Below are positions 23,514-36,270 of a DNA stretch of 64,000 nucleotides, piece after piece. Each line of letters begins with the position of its first letter. Within the stretch, counting starts at the first letter, position 1. The translations under genes were made by a program, and so were the position numbers. Source of the DNA: Stenogyne calaminthoides (taxonomy: Eukaryota; Streptophyta; Magnoliopsida; Lamiales; Lamiaceae); NCBI GenBank assembly GCA_037126765.1, contig JBBCBC010000026.1, forward strand, positions 28,877,698 through 28,941,697, in the 5' to 3' direction. Below the pieces are notes generated by a model. That model did not search any database and was not told where the DNA came from. It was given only the letters and a program-made list of their open reading frames with translations.

Positions 23514-25410
23514 TGTACATATGTATAAATGATATGCATGAGCAATATAATTAACAAATAGAGTCAACTTTTCAACTAAAAATGTCGGCGAATCATGCAA
23601 TCATAAACATCCTATATTTCTCTCTCTCTCTGGTTCTAATATTAAAGAAGATCCCTGCATTTGTTAATCCTTGAAAGTCAAGTTTGTTAATTAGATGTAA
23701 ACTTGCTTGATGTAAATTTAATTTTCTTTTTGACTCATTTACAAAATATATAACTACAGAAAAAAAAAAATCGACTTTTAGTGACAATAATCATGTTTTT
23801 AAAGTTCCTCCAGCTAAAATGTTTTTAATGACGAAAAAAAATGTTTAATAACGGGATCCTGTCACTAAAGATTGTTTTCTGTCATTAAAGACTTTTAACT
23901 AGAAAAACTTTACTAACATGATTATTATCATTAAAAATCATTTTTTTTTGTATCATTTAAAGACTTTTAACTAGAGAAACTTTAATAACATAATTATTAT
24001 CATTAAAGAACATTTTTCTTTGTTGCTTATGATCAATAGAGTTCAAGATCTCTCGTATGTAAACCAGATTCCTACATAAACAATTTTTGTTCGTTAGGAT
24101 TAATAGAGCTCACTATTCCCTATATATGTAAACTAGGTTCATACAATTTTTTGTGTAATAATATGCTAATGCTATCTTATTTTTTTCTTTTTTTTGAATT
24201 ACAATGGATCCATGTATAATTAAAGCGTATTCGAAACCACACTTCATCATTATACATCTGAAGAGCTGTGCTGGAAAATAAAATAATAAATTGCAGGTTT
24301 TTTAAAATGACTACAGTGGGCGGCAGATTAGTCAACCAGGGATTGAATTATTTCTTAATCAAGAGAGTATCCCTATATATCTGCCTTGTCTAATACTTAA
24401 TTCTTTTGGCTGTAATAACTTCTGATCAAAGTTCTGTCAAAAAAAAAAATCTTCTGATCAAAGTCGAACGCAGATGACTTGTCATTACACCATTGGTTTC
24501 TTTCTTTTATTACAAGCTCCATCGGAATATTGTACAAATTGGAATTTTTTTTTTTTTTTTTTTTTATCTACGACAGAAGTTGTTAATTTTATAAAATAAG
24601 ACAAAGACCCAAACACTCCACAAATTCAATTAAACCACCTTTATAACTCTCATTGATCTTAAATTTGTTCCTTTCCTAATTTAAAAAAAAAAAAATCCTT
24701 CTCATTCTTTATATATAAAAGTAGAGGTTGAAATTTTGCGCCGAATATAAGCCATATAGAGCTGATGAATATAAACATGTTGGGTTGGACTGTCATATTG
24801 TTTAGCCCAATCCAAATCACCTGGTTACAAATTGGATTCCTTAAGTTGAAGAATTTTATTAAGATTAAATAAGTGGTTGACTAGCAAGACAATTATTTAA
24901 TCCCAGAATGTGATTAAAAATGCTGAAACAGATGAAGTCGTGGATCTGAATTTGATTATTTAAGAAAATGATAACAAGGTTCAAGCTAAGAGATTAACGT
25001 ACTTAAATCCTAAAAGGAAATAACTGTAATTGCTTGAGAGTGTAATAATATTGCTCAAAAGTTTAAATGATTGTCTGCACCGTCCAAATCCTCCAAAGAG
25101 CTGTAAGAAGCTTGATTATCATATCAACTTGCATCCTCAATTTTTTTTAACCTTCTAAATAATTGCTCATAGTAAGCAGGCTTCAGATCATTGTTATTTG
25201 AACCAAAAAAAAGAAAAAAGAAAAGGAAAGCTTATTATATTACATATTCAATCTTGTATTTTTTTTTTCATTTTATTACCTACTATGATTTTAGATCATG
25301 GAGACACGATATAATATTTATAAAATAAGACAATTAAAATATGATAGTTAACTTATGATGGGTTAATTACTTTCGTATAAGATGAAATTTCTCATATAGA
25401 CATTCTTCCA
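23514..25410. other. Intergenic DNA with small repeats
   Basis: No gene. At 23870-24010 a unit of about 60 bp (CATTAAAGACTTTTAACTAGA followed by ATTATTATCATTAAA) is repeated twice head to tail, within a GTCACTAAAG-type MITE-like sequence starting near 23785. Long T and A runs lie at about 24545-24565 and 24440-24450. Confidence 0.45.
24652..24818 (+). repeat. Direct repeat, copy 1
   Basis: This copy runs from ATTGATCTTAAAT through TATATATAAAAGTAGAGG to TTTAGCCCAATCCAAA and matches 25411-25588 with small indels (TTTTGCGCCG against TTTTGGTCGCCG). Confidence 0.8.
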
Positions 25411-25588
25411 ATTGATCTTAAATAATATTTTCCTTTCCTAATTTAAAAAAAAAAAAAAAAAATTCTTCTCTAGCATTCTTTATATATAAAAGTAGAGGTT
25501 GAAATTTTGGTCGCCGAATATAAGCCATAGAGCTGATGAATATAAACATGTTGGGTTGGACTGTCATATTGTTTAGCCCAATCCAAAT
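25411..25588 (+). repeat. Direct repeat, copy 2
   Basis: This is the second copy of the segment at 24652-24818, about 760 bp away. It is nearly identical over about 165 bp and was probably duplicated recently, or both copies are non-autonomous elements. No inverted ends were seen. Confidence 0.8.
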
Positions 25589-26267
25589 TGCTCGGGCCCA
25601 ATACAACTACTTATTGGCCAAGGTTATTAACACCGCCATATTTAGTTAATGCACCACCCACAAATTTTAACAAAAGAATTTACATATTAAAAGACCACAC
25701 TAGCCTTACAATTAAAACCCTAAATTAGATCTCTCCCTTTCTTCCCCAAACCTACGGCAGCCGCTTCTGGAGATTCACCGCCATTCCGACGCCCACTAAT
25801 ACAGATTTGGGCTTGGAAAACTGTTAAAAATGATCTTGGAGAGCGGTTATAACCCAAATATCTTTCCAAGAATAAATTGTTAAATTTCGGATAATGATAA
25901 AAAAACCGTTGTCCAAGATATTAGTAAACACAGACTAAGACAAATGATTTTTAACCGTTCATTAAAAGTTTTTATATAATTTGAGTAAAATGTTTATAAA
26001 ACCCATGCCTAACCCATTTTTTAAATTTTATATATATAAATACTTTTTGGACAGTCCGGTTTTTCCAATTTTTTTTTTTTACTTTTAATTTATATTTTTA
26101 AAACTCGTTTATATAAAATAAAACGAAAAACTAAAAAACCAAATTTTATACCACATTTATAATATATATACGCCCAATACCAAAACATCAAATAAATTAA
26201 TAAACGATACACATCATGAAATAAATATCCGTCAATACAACAAATTAAAACATGCATGAAGTATATA

Positions 26268-26329
<62 letters not shown>

Positions 26330-28555
26330 TAATATGCTACCTAAAAAAAGTTAATTACTCTATCTATAATTATATGTTAATCGATCAGAAATTGCATTAC
26401 TCATTCCAATCCATTTTTCATTTGTTCATTCTTTGTTTGGAGTAAGACTTGTGGGACGATCATAGACAAACCGCAAACAACGATCAATTAATCAATATAG
26501 TTAGATATATAGTATGAATTTTTATTCAATTAATAATAATTTAAATAAATTGATAAATTGACTTACGTTGATAGGAACTAGATTTGATTTGAGAATTCGC
26601 GATATTATATCTTCAATATAACAAAGACACAAAATGTCCACAATGATCATTATCTCGTTTCCTCGACTGCTGTTGATTAGCAATATAATCAATAATTACA
26701 ATTATAATTATTTTATATTAATTTGATAACTTAATAAATTAAATTTACCTTTAACATTATTCCAAATTTCACTTTATTGAAATTAGCTCTTGAGCCTTGA
26801 TTAGGAAGGCTAATTCTATACATCGTCATCACACTATTATTATTAGAATTAAAAAATAAAGTTAGATTAAATATACATAATTTTAATAAGTAAAACAAAT
26901 CATTATATTATAATATTAAAAATGAACTTACGCTTCCATATGCGAAGTGAGATCAGGTCGATTGAAGCCAACCCATTCAAATTGGATCCATAAAATACAC
27001 ACTTAATGTGATCATATTTATGGCGACCAACACCCAATGATTCCTATATTATATTAAGAATATTAAAATTAGCGTAGAATTTAGCATATGTGCAAATATC
27101 ATATATATTATGAATATAAATTTTATTTAAATGTTTATTGTACTCACCCCACATTTGTTGGCCAAAAATGAGATGATCTCTGTCAAGATAACTCAAAGAT
27201 ATGAGAAACTAACCACTCCATGGTGCGTGCCTATATCACCATTAAGCAAGACACTTTGATGGGAGACGAAGGAATACATTCCACATGCTCGAGGATCTCT
27301 AGAGAGATATACCTCACCCAAATATCTTTAACCAACATATATATCGCTAATTAATATTTAATTTGAAAATTAAACTATATAGAAAGTAAATCAATTTGAA
27401 AAGGAATTAATTAGCTAAAAACACATACCGAGGTAAAAGGCTATGCTCGCTTTTTGCACTCAACCACCGGGTCGATCTCACGACTTCAATCACATGCTCC
27501 CCGAGCGATGTATTCTTCAATATAATCCGAAAGGATGAAAGTAAGCATTCATAGGAACTATGATCATATTGAAATCAGAGGACTCCATTATCACTGCATA
27601 GAATTTTTTTTTATTTTAAATGATGGTGTAGTCGTAATCTAAGTCTCCGTGCAAGGATAACCAAGTCTGCGATCACCAATATTAGAGTCCTCGTTATCTC
27701 TAACCATTGGTTGCGACACCTTTTGATTTTTCTTTTAGGCTTTTTGTGGTGTCGAAAGAGCTTCAAGTTTTACAATCAATTTGCAACATTATTTAGAACG
27801 ACAAATAAGATAATGAACTTTAATAACATATATTAAATTTACCTTCATGGTGAGAGAGACCAAGTTGGCGGCCATTTGATGAAGTGCCCGATCGTTGTTC
27901 GATTCGTGACAAAGATCATCAATTGGTTTAGGCACCTTGAATCCTCTTTGTCCGATTATGGGTACATCTAAGATCCAGCGCTACTATGACCTCACTTGAA
28001 ATTGTGAAAGTGATGGGACTACCATGAATAAATCCATCGTAGTTATTGAGCAACGCGTTCCGTAGCCACCAACCGAGTAAGGATCCTCCAAATAAAGGTA
28101 AACTACTAATGAGATATTTGTGAAGTTGTCAATAAGATATTTAGTTAAAAAAATTAATATATATACTAGTCTTTAATTAAAATAAATGTGAGACACATCC
28201 TGATAATGTGGACGCAAATCATTTCAATGCCTCAATAAAATTGTCCCTAGCAAGACATAATCGAAAACATAACATCAAAAAAAGATGACACTATTTGAAA
28301 TTTTCACAAATAAGACATCATCTTGCTCCATTTCGAGGACATTCCGTGACGCGACCGTCTCTCGGACCTCATCTGATTCCAACTTTATCAATACCGCGGA
28401 ATTTTTAGCCATTTGGGCAACATGGAATGTTCGAAAGTATACCCACCATATTCATGGCTTGAAGACAAAGTAACATCCTATACTCAATGATGACAACCCA
28501 CACGCCATATCCAACAACTGCCTATAGAAAAGGGCCAATTAAATAGGGATGCCCC
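25589..28555. other. AT-rich DNA, probable transposon remains
   Basis: No intact gene was found. The part at 27160-27960 has mixed composition suggestive of decayed coding DNA on the minus strand. It lies downstream, in minus-strand terms, of the TNP2 scrap at 30903-31150, so it could be the rest of the same CACTA element. I could not match any domain with confidence. Confidence 0.35.
26271..26327. repeat. (AT)n microsatellite
   Basis: About 28 uninterrupted AT dinucleotides. Confidence 0.95.
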
Positions 28556-30528
28556 GACGTATTAAACCTAAAGCCGGCCCAAGTAGATCATCGACATTCA
28601 TTTTTAATTTTCTAATGTATTCTAATGGATTCATCATTGTCATGGTCCGAGATATACGCTTTTAAAAAAGAAACAATTACAAAAAATATTATTTAATCAT
28701 TTGTTAAGAAATAATAGTTTGTAATGAAAAGACAAATTAATGGATATACCTTTGAATAAACCCCTTCTTCGATGAACAACTGTGCTTTTAGAATCGGGAA
28801 TATTCCTATGAATGTCTAGTCTTTTTTTGAAACAACTAATATTACCGGTAGTTTGAAATAACTAAAACGAAACAACTAATACATTTAAATGAAAACAATT
28901 AATACTCTCTCTCCGACAAACCAATTTTTTTTTTCTTCTTTCAAACTATAGTCATTAACATGTAACCCTTATTAGATATATTAAAAATGAATATATAAAC
29001 AAAATTAAATGTTAGGATTTTGATCTAAACTAAATTAAACAATCTTATTCAAACAACAATAACCTTTGTTCGATCCACAATTAAATATCAAGCCAATTAA
29101 TCCATCGACTATATATATTGGCTTGTTTATATATTTTTCTATATATATATATATATAATATATATATATATATATAAAGGTAATAGAAATAAAATAATTA
29201 AATAAACAGAAAAAATCATAGAGCATTAAATGATATTGATCAATTTTACGGGGTAGGGGAGGAACTCATCATCCATGGCTCGGGGAGGACAAACTCCTCC
29301 CAATGCACAGTGGTGGCGGGGCCACCGGAAAAAAAAAATGGAGAAGGGAGGAGGAGGAATGGAGGAGGAAGATGAGGATGTGTGTGGAGGAAAAAAGTAA
29401 AACTAAAAAATATCCGGATCAAAAAAATTTCATCATAAATTTAAACCAAATAATTCCCCAAAAAAAAGCTTGACTTTTCATATATTGAAAAATTCTTTGG
29501 ATCCAATACTAGAACGTGAGTAGCAAGGCGGTACAATATTTGAGGTCCGATTCTTTGAATAATCAAGGCCGAGAAATGTACTGACGATATAACATAACAA
29601 TGTAGTAAATTTAGTAATCATACAACAACTTTCAATAAACATATATATAATTAACATACGGGAGAAGTTCATCCCATAATCTATCCTTCAAAGAATGAGG
29701 GGTGTTTGTAATGCTACACTATTAATCATTTAGGATGGCAAAGACGATGGGGATTATAATTACCGAATAACCTGAGTCCTACTTATTTTTGGCCATTGAA
29801 AGACAACGCCTAATTTATAGTTCGTTTGAACTTTTAAGATGCCTAATAGTGATTGAATGATAACAATGTCCAAAATAACATATTATTTAATTAGATTCAA
29901 CGATCAATCAATATAATTACAATTTCAAATCTAAAATGTGTGTCTTTGTGTAATTTAATTGTAATAAATTATTTACGCACAACTTGTTTCCAATTTATAG
30001 TAAAACACATTATTCTTTTAATAGAAGACATCGTGATTATACCTGATACAATTTATATTATCCTATTTAAGAATACACATAAATTGTAAGATGGTGGGAT
30101 TTATATGTATATAAATATCCCCAAGTCAGAGATGAATGAGAACTATTAACATGGATGTTGATCAGTAAAAACCCACTATGATCTCCATCATAATCTCCAC
30201 CATGATCATATTTTCCTTAAATGTCCAAACTCATCCATCATCATCTCCATCATCATTGGATGTGGTGAAGATAAGACATGATCCTTCAACAACCCTCATC
30301 AACAAAACAACATTTAATAAATTTAAAAAACAAACAATATTTATATCTCGAGAAAGGGTTGTTTCATAAGAAATAACATTCAATAAAGTCAAAAAATAAA
30401 TAACATTTAATAAAAGAAATAAAAAACATTCAATAAAGCCGTAAACATTTCTTTTTATTTTGTTTTTTTTTTTTTTGTTGAACACCTTTTTGAAATTTTC
30501 TCGCTCATGACCATAAATGTTAACAAGA
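28556..30528 (+). repeat. Segmental duplication, copy A
   Basis: Many words recur in the same order and orientation in copy B at 32455-34938. Examples are TTTCTAATGTATTCTAATG (28611 / 32505), GGAGGAGGAATGGAGGAGG (29350 / 33367), GAACGTGAGTAGCAAGGCGG (29512 / 33576), AAAATGTGTGTCTTTGTGTAAT (29933 / 34159), AATGAGAACTATTAACATGG (30136 / 34401) and TGAACACCTTTTTGAAAT (30478 / 34903). The spacing grows from about 3.9 to 4.4 kb, so copy A has lost blocks or copy B has gained them. No gene was recognised inside. Confidence 0.85.
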
Positions 30529-30902
30529 TCCGGATTGCCATATTCATCCTCATCGATAATTATTCTAATGTTTTGTGTATTTGCAAGATCATCGAAAAGA
30601 GGGTATAGAATGAGTGAAGTTCAAAAAGGATCATCGATTTGTGTCAACATCTTCATCAAAACGTGGTCGCTAACCGGTAACCATTGTTAAATTTGTTTGG
30701 ACGTAACCACGATGGACCAAAAAAAAAAAATCTTATTAATTGGCATGGGGGGACATAGAAAATTTTTAAATAACTATATATGTTGGGTCCAACCACCTCC
30801 TATGTCCCATATAAATCGGTCCCCAAATTTCCTACAATCAATACACCCCCAAATTGAAGCGAATGTGATGTGTCTTCTTGGTACAACAAGGACATGAATC
30901 GG
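30529..30902. other. DNA between copy A and the TNP2 scrap
   Basis: No clear coding sequence. It is probably the downstream continuation of the CACTA transposase relic on the minus strand. Confidence 0.3.
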
Positions 30903-31150
30903 TTACCAAATTCCTCCACAACTATATATCAGATAGACCAACCCAAATCCGTAATTCTTGTATAAGGGAAAGTCATTGATAGTTCCAAACAAAGACATGG
31001 CCTTCAACTTGAAATTCTTCTTTCTACAAGCATCATACACATTGACACCCCCCTCATCCCACAGGAGCTTCAAGTCCTCTATCAAAGGAGTCGATATACA
31101 TCTATGTCAGGATAATTTTGGAATTTGTTTGGGTCCCGATATCAACATAG
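30903..31150 (-). pseudogene. CACTA (En/Spm) TNP2 transposase fragment
   Basis: The minus strand encodes, across a stop and frame changes, ISGPKQ..., STPLIEDLKLLWDEGG, VNVYDACRKKNFKLKA and FGTINDFP. This is the familiar core of the TNP2-type transposase of CACTA elements (PLI.DL..LW..GV.VYDA...F.LRA...WTINDFPA.G). Only this core is recognisable; the catalytic regions on either side are lost. It lies between the two copies of the segmental duplication. Confidence 0.65.
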
Positions 31151-32454
31151 TGAACAACATCATGATTGTAAGTGTTGCTATTAGTGAATGCACAACTAAT
31201 ATTGGTTAAAGATTATAAACTAATAGTAAATTTTTCATTTAATGTGAAAAATTTTAGAGAAATTATTCTTGTGGTTGGTACTTTGGATACCGAATGGATT
31301 CATTTAAATCAATTGAGAGTGCAAGACGCGGAAAAAAAGTGTCGAAGGGCTCGCCTAAATTGAACATTGGATGTCGAAATCGAATGTCTTATGTCTCGGG
31401 TTGAATTGGCAAAAAGGTGTCTTAAGATTCCATCTTTGATCCTATCATCATGATGACAAGTTAAATTTCTAGCATCCACATCGCTAATTATACATTCTCT
31501 ATATTTTGTGTAATCTTGGTATTATCGCAAAGTACCACATTTTTATTTTTTTGTATCGATGGATTTAACATCATATGCAATTAATCCAAAAATATTGTTG
31601 TATCCAGATGTTAGTATCAAATCGCAACAAAATTAGTGTCAAAAGATTGGTACCAATAAAATTATATACGAATTTGAAAACATATAACAAGGCAAAAATC
31701 AAGACAAATTATAAGATTCAATGCATTAACTTTCAATAATTTTTAGATTGAACAATATCAACACAACATACCAAATAGGATTTGATGATTAATAAATAAA
31801 TACATTGTGCTCACAAAAAGATGGACATAACATAAAAAACTAAATTTAAAGTCACGATGATGAGCCCACAAAAATATAAAAAGTTCCATCACAAGCTTGA
31901 TCAATTGTAATCCAAAAGTAAACCATCAAAAAAATCCCTAAACTTCTTTTTCGACATATAAGGGTGATCTCGCAAATCATCATATCATAATTACTCTTCA
32001 ATGTATCAAATCAGCAATACATCATCGAAAAATATCCAAATAAGATCCATAATTATCTTCAAACCTAAAGTGATTTTACCCATGATTTTTTTTTAGGTAA
32101 AATTTGAGCTAACATCCATCTCTTCTCTCACCATGATATGTCCAAAACGGTATATGTTTTATCAATAACAGGTTGGATGGTGAATCATCAAATTGGTGAA
32201 ACAAACTTTAATCAAAACTAACGGTTTTTCCATTCATACATTTCCAACACGGACATGGAATGAAGGTCATACCAGGGTTGTTAAGGCTGTCTAATCAAGA
32301 TGATTACAAATTCTTCCACCCTATTCCTATACTCATCGATAATCGATAAAATTTCATTCGAACCCATTTTTCGATCCATATAGAACTAGTTACAAATGCT
32401 TATAGAAAGGTGTCACAATATGAAGACTGTTTCTCAAGACAATGTATCTTAAAG
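31151..32454. other. AT-rich DNA, no gene
   Basis: No recognisable coding sequence. It is possibly the 5' part of the decayed CACTA element. Confidence 0.35.
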
Positions 32455-32537
32455 TATTAAACCTAAAAGCATACCTAACTATACTTAATCTACATTCATT
32501 TTAATTTTCTAATGTATTCTAATGTACCATCATTAAT

Positions 32538-32875
32538 CATCTAATACCTTTGAATGAAACGTCTAATACTTTTTAAAGAAACAACTAATACCTTTGAATG
32601 GAACACCTAATATCTTATTATGAAACAACTAATACCTTTTAATGAAATAACTAATACTTTTTTATTAATGAAACAACTAATACCTTTGAATAAACACCTA
32701 ATACCTTATTATGAAACAACTAATACCTTTGAATGAAATAACTAATACCTATGAATGAAACACCTAATACTTTTTTATGAAACAACTAATATTACCTTTT
32801 AATGAAACACCTAATACTTTTAAATGAAACAACTAATACATTTAAATGAAACAACTAATACATTTGAGTGAAACA
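32538..32875 (+). repeat. Minisatellite, ~22-24 bp unit
   Basis: About fourteen head-to-tail copies of a unit close to TGAAACAACTAATACCTTTG, with variants (ACACCTAATACCTTATTA and others). Copy A has only three or four such units (28825-28910), so the array expanded after the duplication or shrank in A. Confidence 0.85.
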
Positions 32876-34930
32876 ACACACAAATTGACAACCAATTAAC
32901 CACAATCTAATCAAACAACAATTAATCCTAACATATAACAACAATTAAACTAAATTAAACAATCTAATATTCAAACAACAATTAATCCTAACATATAACA
33001 ACAATTAAAACCAAGCCAATTAATCAATTAATTAATCTAACACTATATATATATCCTAACATATATAGATATATATATAAATATATATATATACACACAT
33101 ATATATATACACATACATATATATATATATATAAAAAACATTAAATAAAATAATTAAATTACCTATATATAGAGGAAGGCGACGGCGGCGACGGTAGGGG
33201 AGGAGGAGGAGGAGGAGGCGGCGGCGGTAGGGAGGAGGAGGCGACGGCGCGGTAGGGGAGGAGGAGATGGAGGGCGACGCACGACGGTAGGGGAGGAGGA
33301 GGGCGACGCGTGGCGGCAATGCACAGTGGTGGCGACGGCCTTTCACCGGAAAAAAATGGAGAAGGGAGGAGGAGGAATGGAGGAGGAAGATGAGGAAATG
33401 TGTGTGGAGGAAAAATTTGGTAAAACTTAAAAATTTCAAAAATAACAACAAATTTCATCATAAATTTCAAAAAAAAAAAAAACCTACAAAAATCGACCAA
33501 ATAATTCCCCAAAAAAAAGCAAGTTATTTCATATATTGAAAATTGGAGATCTTCGCGATCTGGAATGCGGGGTAGAACGTGAGTAGCAAGGCGGTGGTGG
33601 CTCTGCTATGGAGGTGAGGTCCGATGATGACGGCGGCTTCATATGGTCGCGCGGAATGGGGATGAAAGAACTGATGGGGGGCATGGCTGCTTTTTTGTTG
33701 ACGGAGGGAATGAGAGGAAACTGGCGGTGGCGGTAGCCGGGAAAAGAGAAGCGTGAGAGACGGGAGAAATTCTGTTCCAAGAGAAAATAGGATATGAGGA
33801 TGAGGGGTGTAATTGGTAATGTATTGGGAGTGTATTAATCATTTAGTAGGTGTTCTAATCCGAATGGTGTATTTACTAATTATGGCGGTGCGAATAACCT
33901 GAGCCCTACTTATTTTAGGGCCATTGTGTATGGCCCAATCCAGCTTTTAATTTATAGTTCGTTTCAACTTTTAAGATGTCTAATTAGTGAGTACATATTT
34001 AGGAATACACAATGTCCAAACAAAACCAAATCACATCATATAAACATAAGTTTAACGTGAATTCGAGTTCACATAAGATCTACCCACAATAAAATGATAT
34101 TATAGCACATCAAACATTGTAAATTACAAGATATATACAATTTCGTTGGTTTCAAATCTAAAATGTGTGTCTTTGTGTAATATAATATGAGTGGGTCTTA
34201 GGCAAAACTATTTTACCGTACAACCAGATCACAACCATCAATTTATAGTAAAACACATTATTCTTTAATAAATAAATAAATTAATACTAAGTACATTATA
34301 ATTAATGATACAATTTATATAATACTATTTAAATATACACATAAATTGTAAGATAAGACAAATTTATATGTATATAAATATATATGAGATAGAGAGATTT
34401 GAATGAGAACTATTAACATGGGATAGATCATAAATCTAAAGTAAAACCCATTTCAGAAAATAAAAGCCCACATGCAACTAGCAACATTATATTATTTACA
34501 TTTACATATAACAGCTCAAGTACGTACAATCAAAATGGGATCATATTTTCAGCCTTAAATGATCTCCAAACTCATTCTTAATTTTTCACCCCTCCATTAT
34601 TGTATACAACAGCATTGCATGCACTGTGAAGATTGATGTGCCTACCCGTCTCTTCAACAACCCTCATCACACAAACACCAACTATTGTAAATAACAATTT
34701 AAAGTTCGAATTCCGATAGAGGGATTTCATATCTCGAAAACCTAGGGTTGTTTCATGGTTTGATGGATTTGAAATTTGTGAATTTTAAATTGGTCAAAAT
34801 TATAAAATCTAATGTTGAAATCCCTAAAGAAAGAAATCACAAAAACTTTTTGACACCCATAAAATACCTTATAAACTTATTTTGTTGTTCTATTTAATTG
34901 TATGAACACCTTTTTGAAATGTTGTACACA

Positions 34931-34938
34931 TAAATGCA
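34931..34938 (+). promoter_or_regulatory. L1 box (distal)
   Basis: A perfect TAAATGCA, matching the TAAATGYA site bound by the epidermal HD-ZIP IV factors ATML1/PDF2. It lies at the end of duplication copy B, 655 bp before the PDF1 ATG. Confidence 0.5.
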
Positions 34939-35293
34939 TTTAGACTTAGTAATTTTTGTGTAATTAGACACGCCCTTTCATTTGCACTCCCATTTACTGC
35001 CACTACGATCAATAAATCCATTTTCATTATTTTTGTGTTCTTTACACCAACTTCTCATAAATCACATATCGAAAAGAACGTACAAAGATCATAAATTCTG
35101 CAATTCTTCATGAGTAAACTCTTGTATGACTTCAGGTGTACCGTGCACTCATAGTACATTTTAGAACCATATTAAAATGTGTAATTTATTTACACCGAAC
35201 CTAACAATTATTTTTTCATATTCATAGATGCACGCTTCTGTTTAAATAAATTGCATATCTTTTAGTATAATTTCATAATTTTAAAACGCACTA

Positions 35294-35301
35294 TAAATGC
35301 A
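35294..35301 (+). promoter_or_regulatory. L1 box (middle)
   Basis: A second perfect TAAATGCA, about 290 bp before the PDF1 ATG. Confidence 0.6.
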
Positions 35302-35403
35302 CCGTGCACCTGAATGCACATGAGAACCACCCTTCTTCATGACAAACATTATTAAGGACATGCGATAATGAAAAATAATTCACAACATAGCATGTAACCA
35401 TTT

Positions 35404-35411
35404 TAAATGCA
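35404..35411 (+). promoter_or_regulatory. L1 box (proximal)
   Basis: A third perfect TAAATGCA, about 180 bp before the ATG and 70 bp before the TATA box, a position like that in known PDF1 promoters. Confidence 0.7.
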
Positions 35412-35478
35412 CATGCAACTAACCGCATACTTGTTCACCTGCTTATATTAATTTACTCTCATACTCATATATCACTTT

Positions 35479-35489
35479 TTATATATATA
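35479..35489 (+). promoter_or_regulatory. TATA box of PDF1
   Basis: TTATATATATA about 100 bp upstream of the ATG, followed by a pyrimidine-rich leader (CTTTCTCTCTCTTCC). Confidence 0.6.
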
Positions 35490-35959
35490 CACCCCCTGCC
35501 TTCCCTTAATTTCAACAACTGTATCTTCACCACTCTGCAGCTTTCTCTCTCTTCCTTGTATTTCATTTGATCAAAGGTGACAGCAATGGCTAGAAAGAGA
35601 AGCATGCAAGAATCATTAATCTTCATGTGGGCTGTAATATTGTTATTTTAAAACGTGGGGATTTGTGTTGTTTGTCAAGTGGACTTTGAGTATCAGAAGA
35701 ATTTTTTCTTTTCAGATCCAAATGCAAGAACTCCTCCTACAGGTGGGCTGCATTGCACGTTTTATATGAATTTTCAATCAAATCTAACGGTACATTTCAT
35801 ATTTTTAGTCAAATCTAACAGTACTATCATGTTTCGATTAATTATATAATTTATCTGTGCACAATTTAGTTATATTAACCTACATGTTTCATTTCATGTT
35901 TACACTTAAATATATAGTAACTTTTGTAACAGTACACCCAGTGGACCCAAGACGTCATA

Positions 35960-36270
35960 GGGCTTATTTGGGGGAGCTTATAAACTCCTTGAATCATTTT
36001 ATAGGAGCTTATAAGCTCCTAAAATTTATTTGGTAAAAAAGACTAATAGCATCTTATAAGATGTTATAATAATTATGCTAAGCTCTTTAAATGTGTTTAG
36101 TTAAAAAAAGACTAATAACATCTTATAAGATGTTAATAAGTTATTCAGTGCTTATAAGCTTCCAAAAAAAAGTAACATATTCTCAATTTATTTTTTCAAT
36201 GAACTCAGAAGTTATTTAAAAATTATACATTGTAAGCTCTTGAAATAGCTTATAAGAAATTAGAGCTTAT
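35960..36270. mobile_element. MITE-like insertion in PDF1 intron 1
   Basis: It starts GGGCTTATTTGGGGGAGCTTATAA and has repeated AGCTTATAAGCTC and ATCTTATAAGATGTTA words that pair with each other. It resembles the common AGCTTATAAGCT MITEs with GGGCTTGTTTGG ends. The right end is not clear. Confidence 0.45.

Larger units (their letters stand above)
32455..34938 (+). repeat. Segmental duplication, copy B
   Basis: This is the counterpart of copy A (28556-30528) and is longer. It carries an expanded minisatellite at 32538-32875, a GGAGGAGG/GGCGGCGAC low-complexity block at 33175-33310 that is mostly missing from A, and its end lies in the upstream region of the PDF1 gene. Proline- and serine-rich open frames on its minus strand (33056-33512) are products of the purine-rich repeat and are not taken as genes. 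Confidence 0.85.

Noticed and set aside
32538..32875. CRISPR-like array
   Set aside because: Units are directly adjacent with no unique spacers, and the host is a plant; it is a minisatellite.
33056..33512. Proline/serine-rich frames of 117-131 codons on the minus strand
   Set aside because: They are the translation of a GGAGGAGG/GGCGGCG low-complexity repeat and TA-rich DNA.
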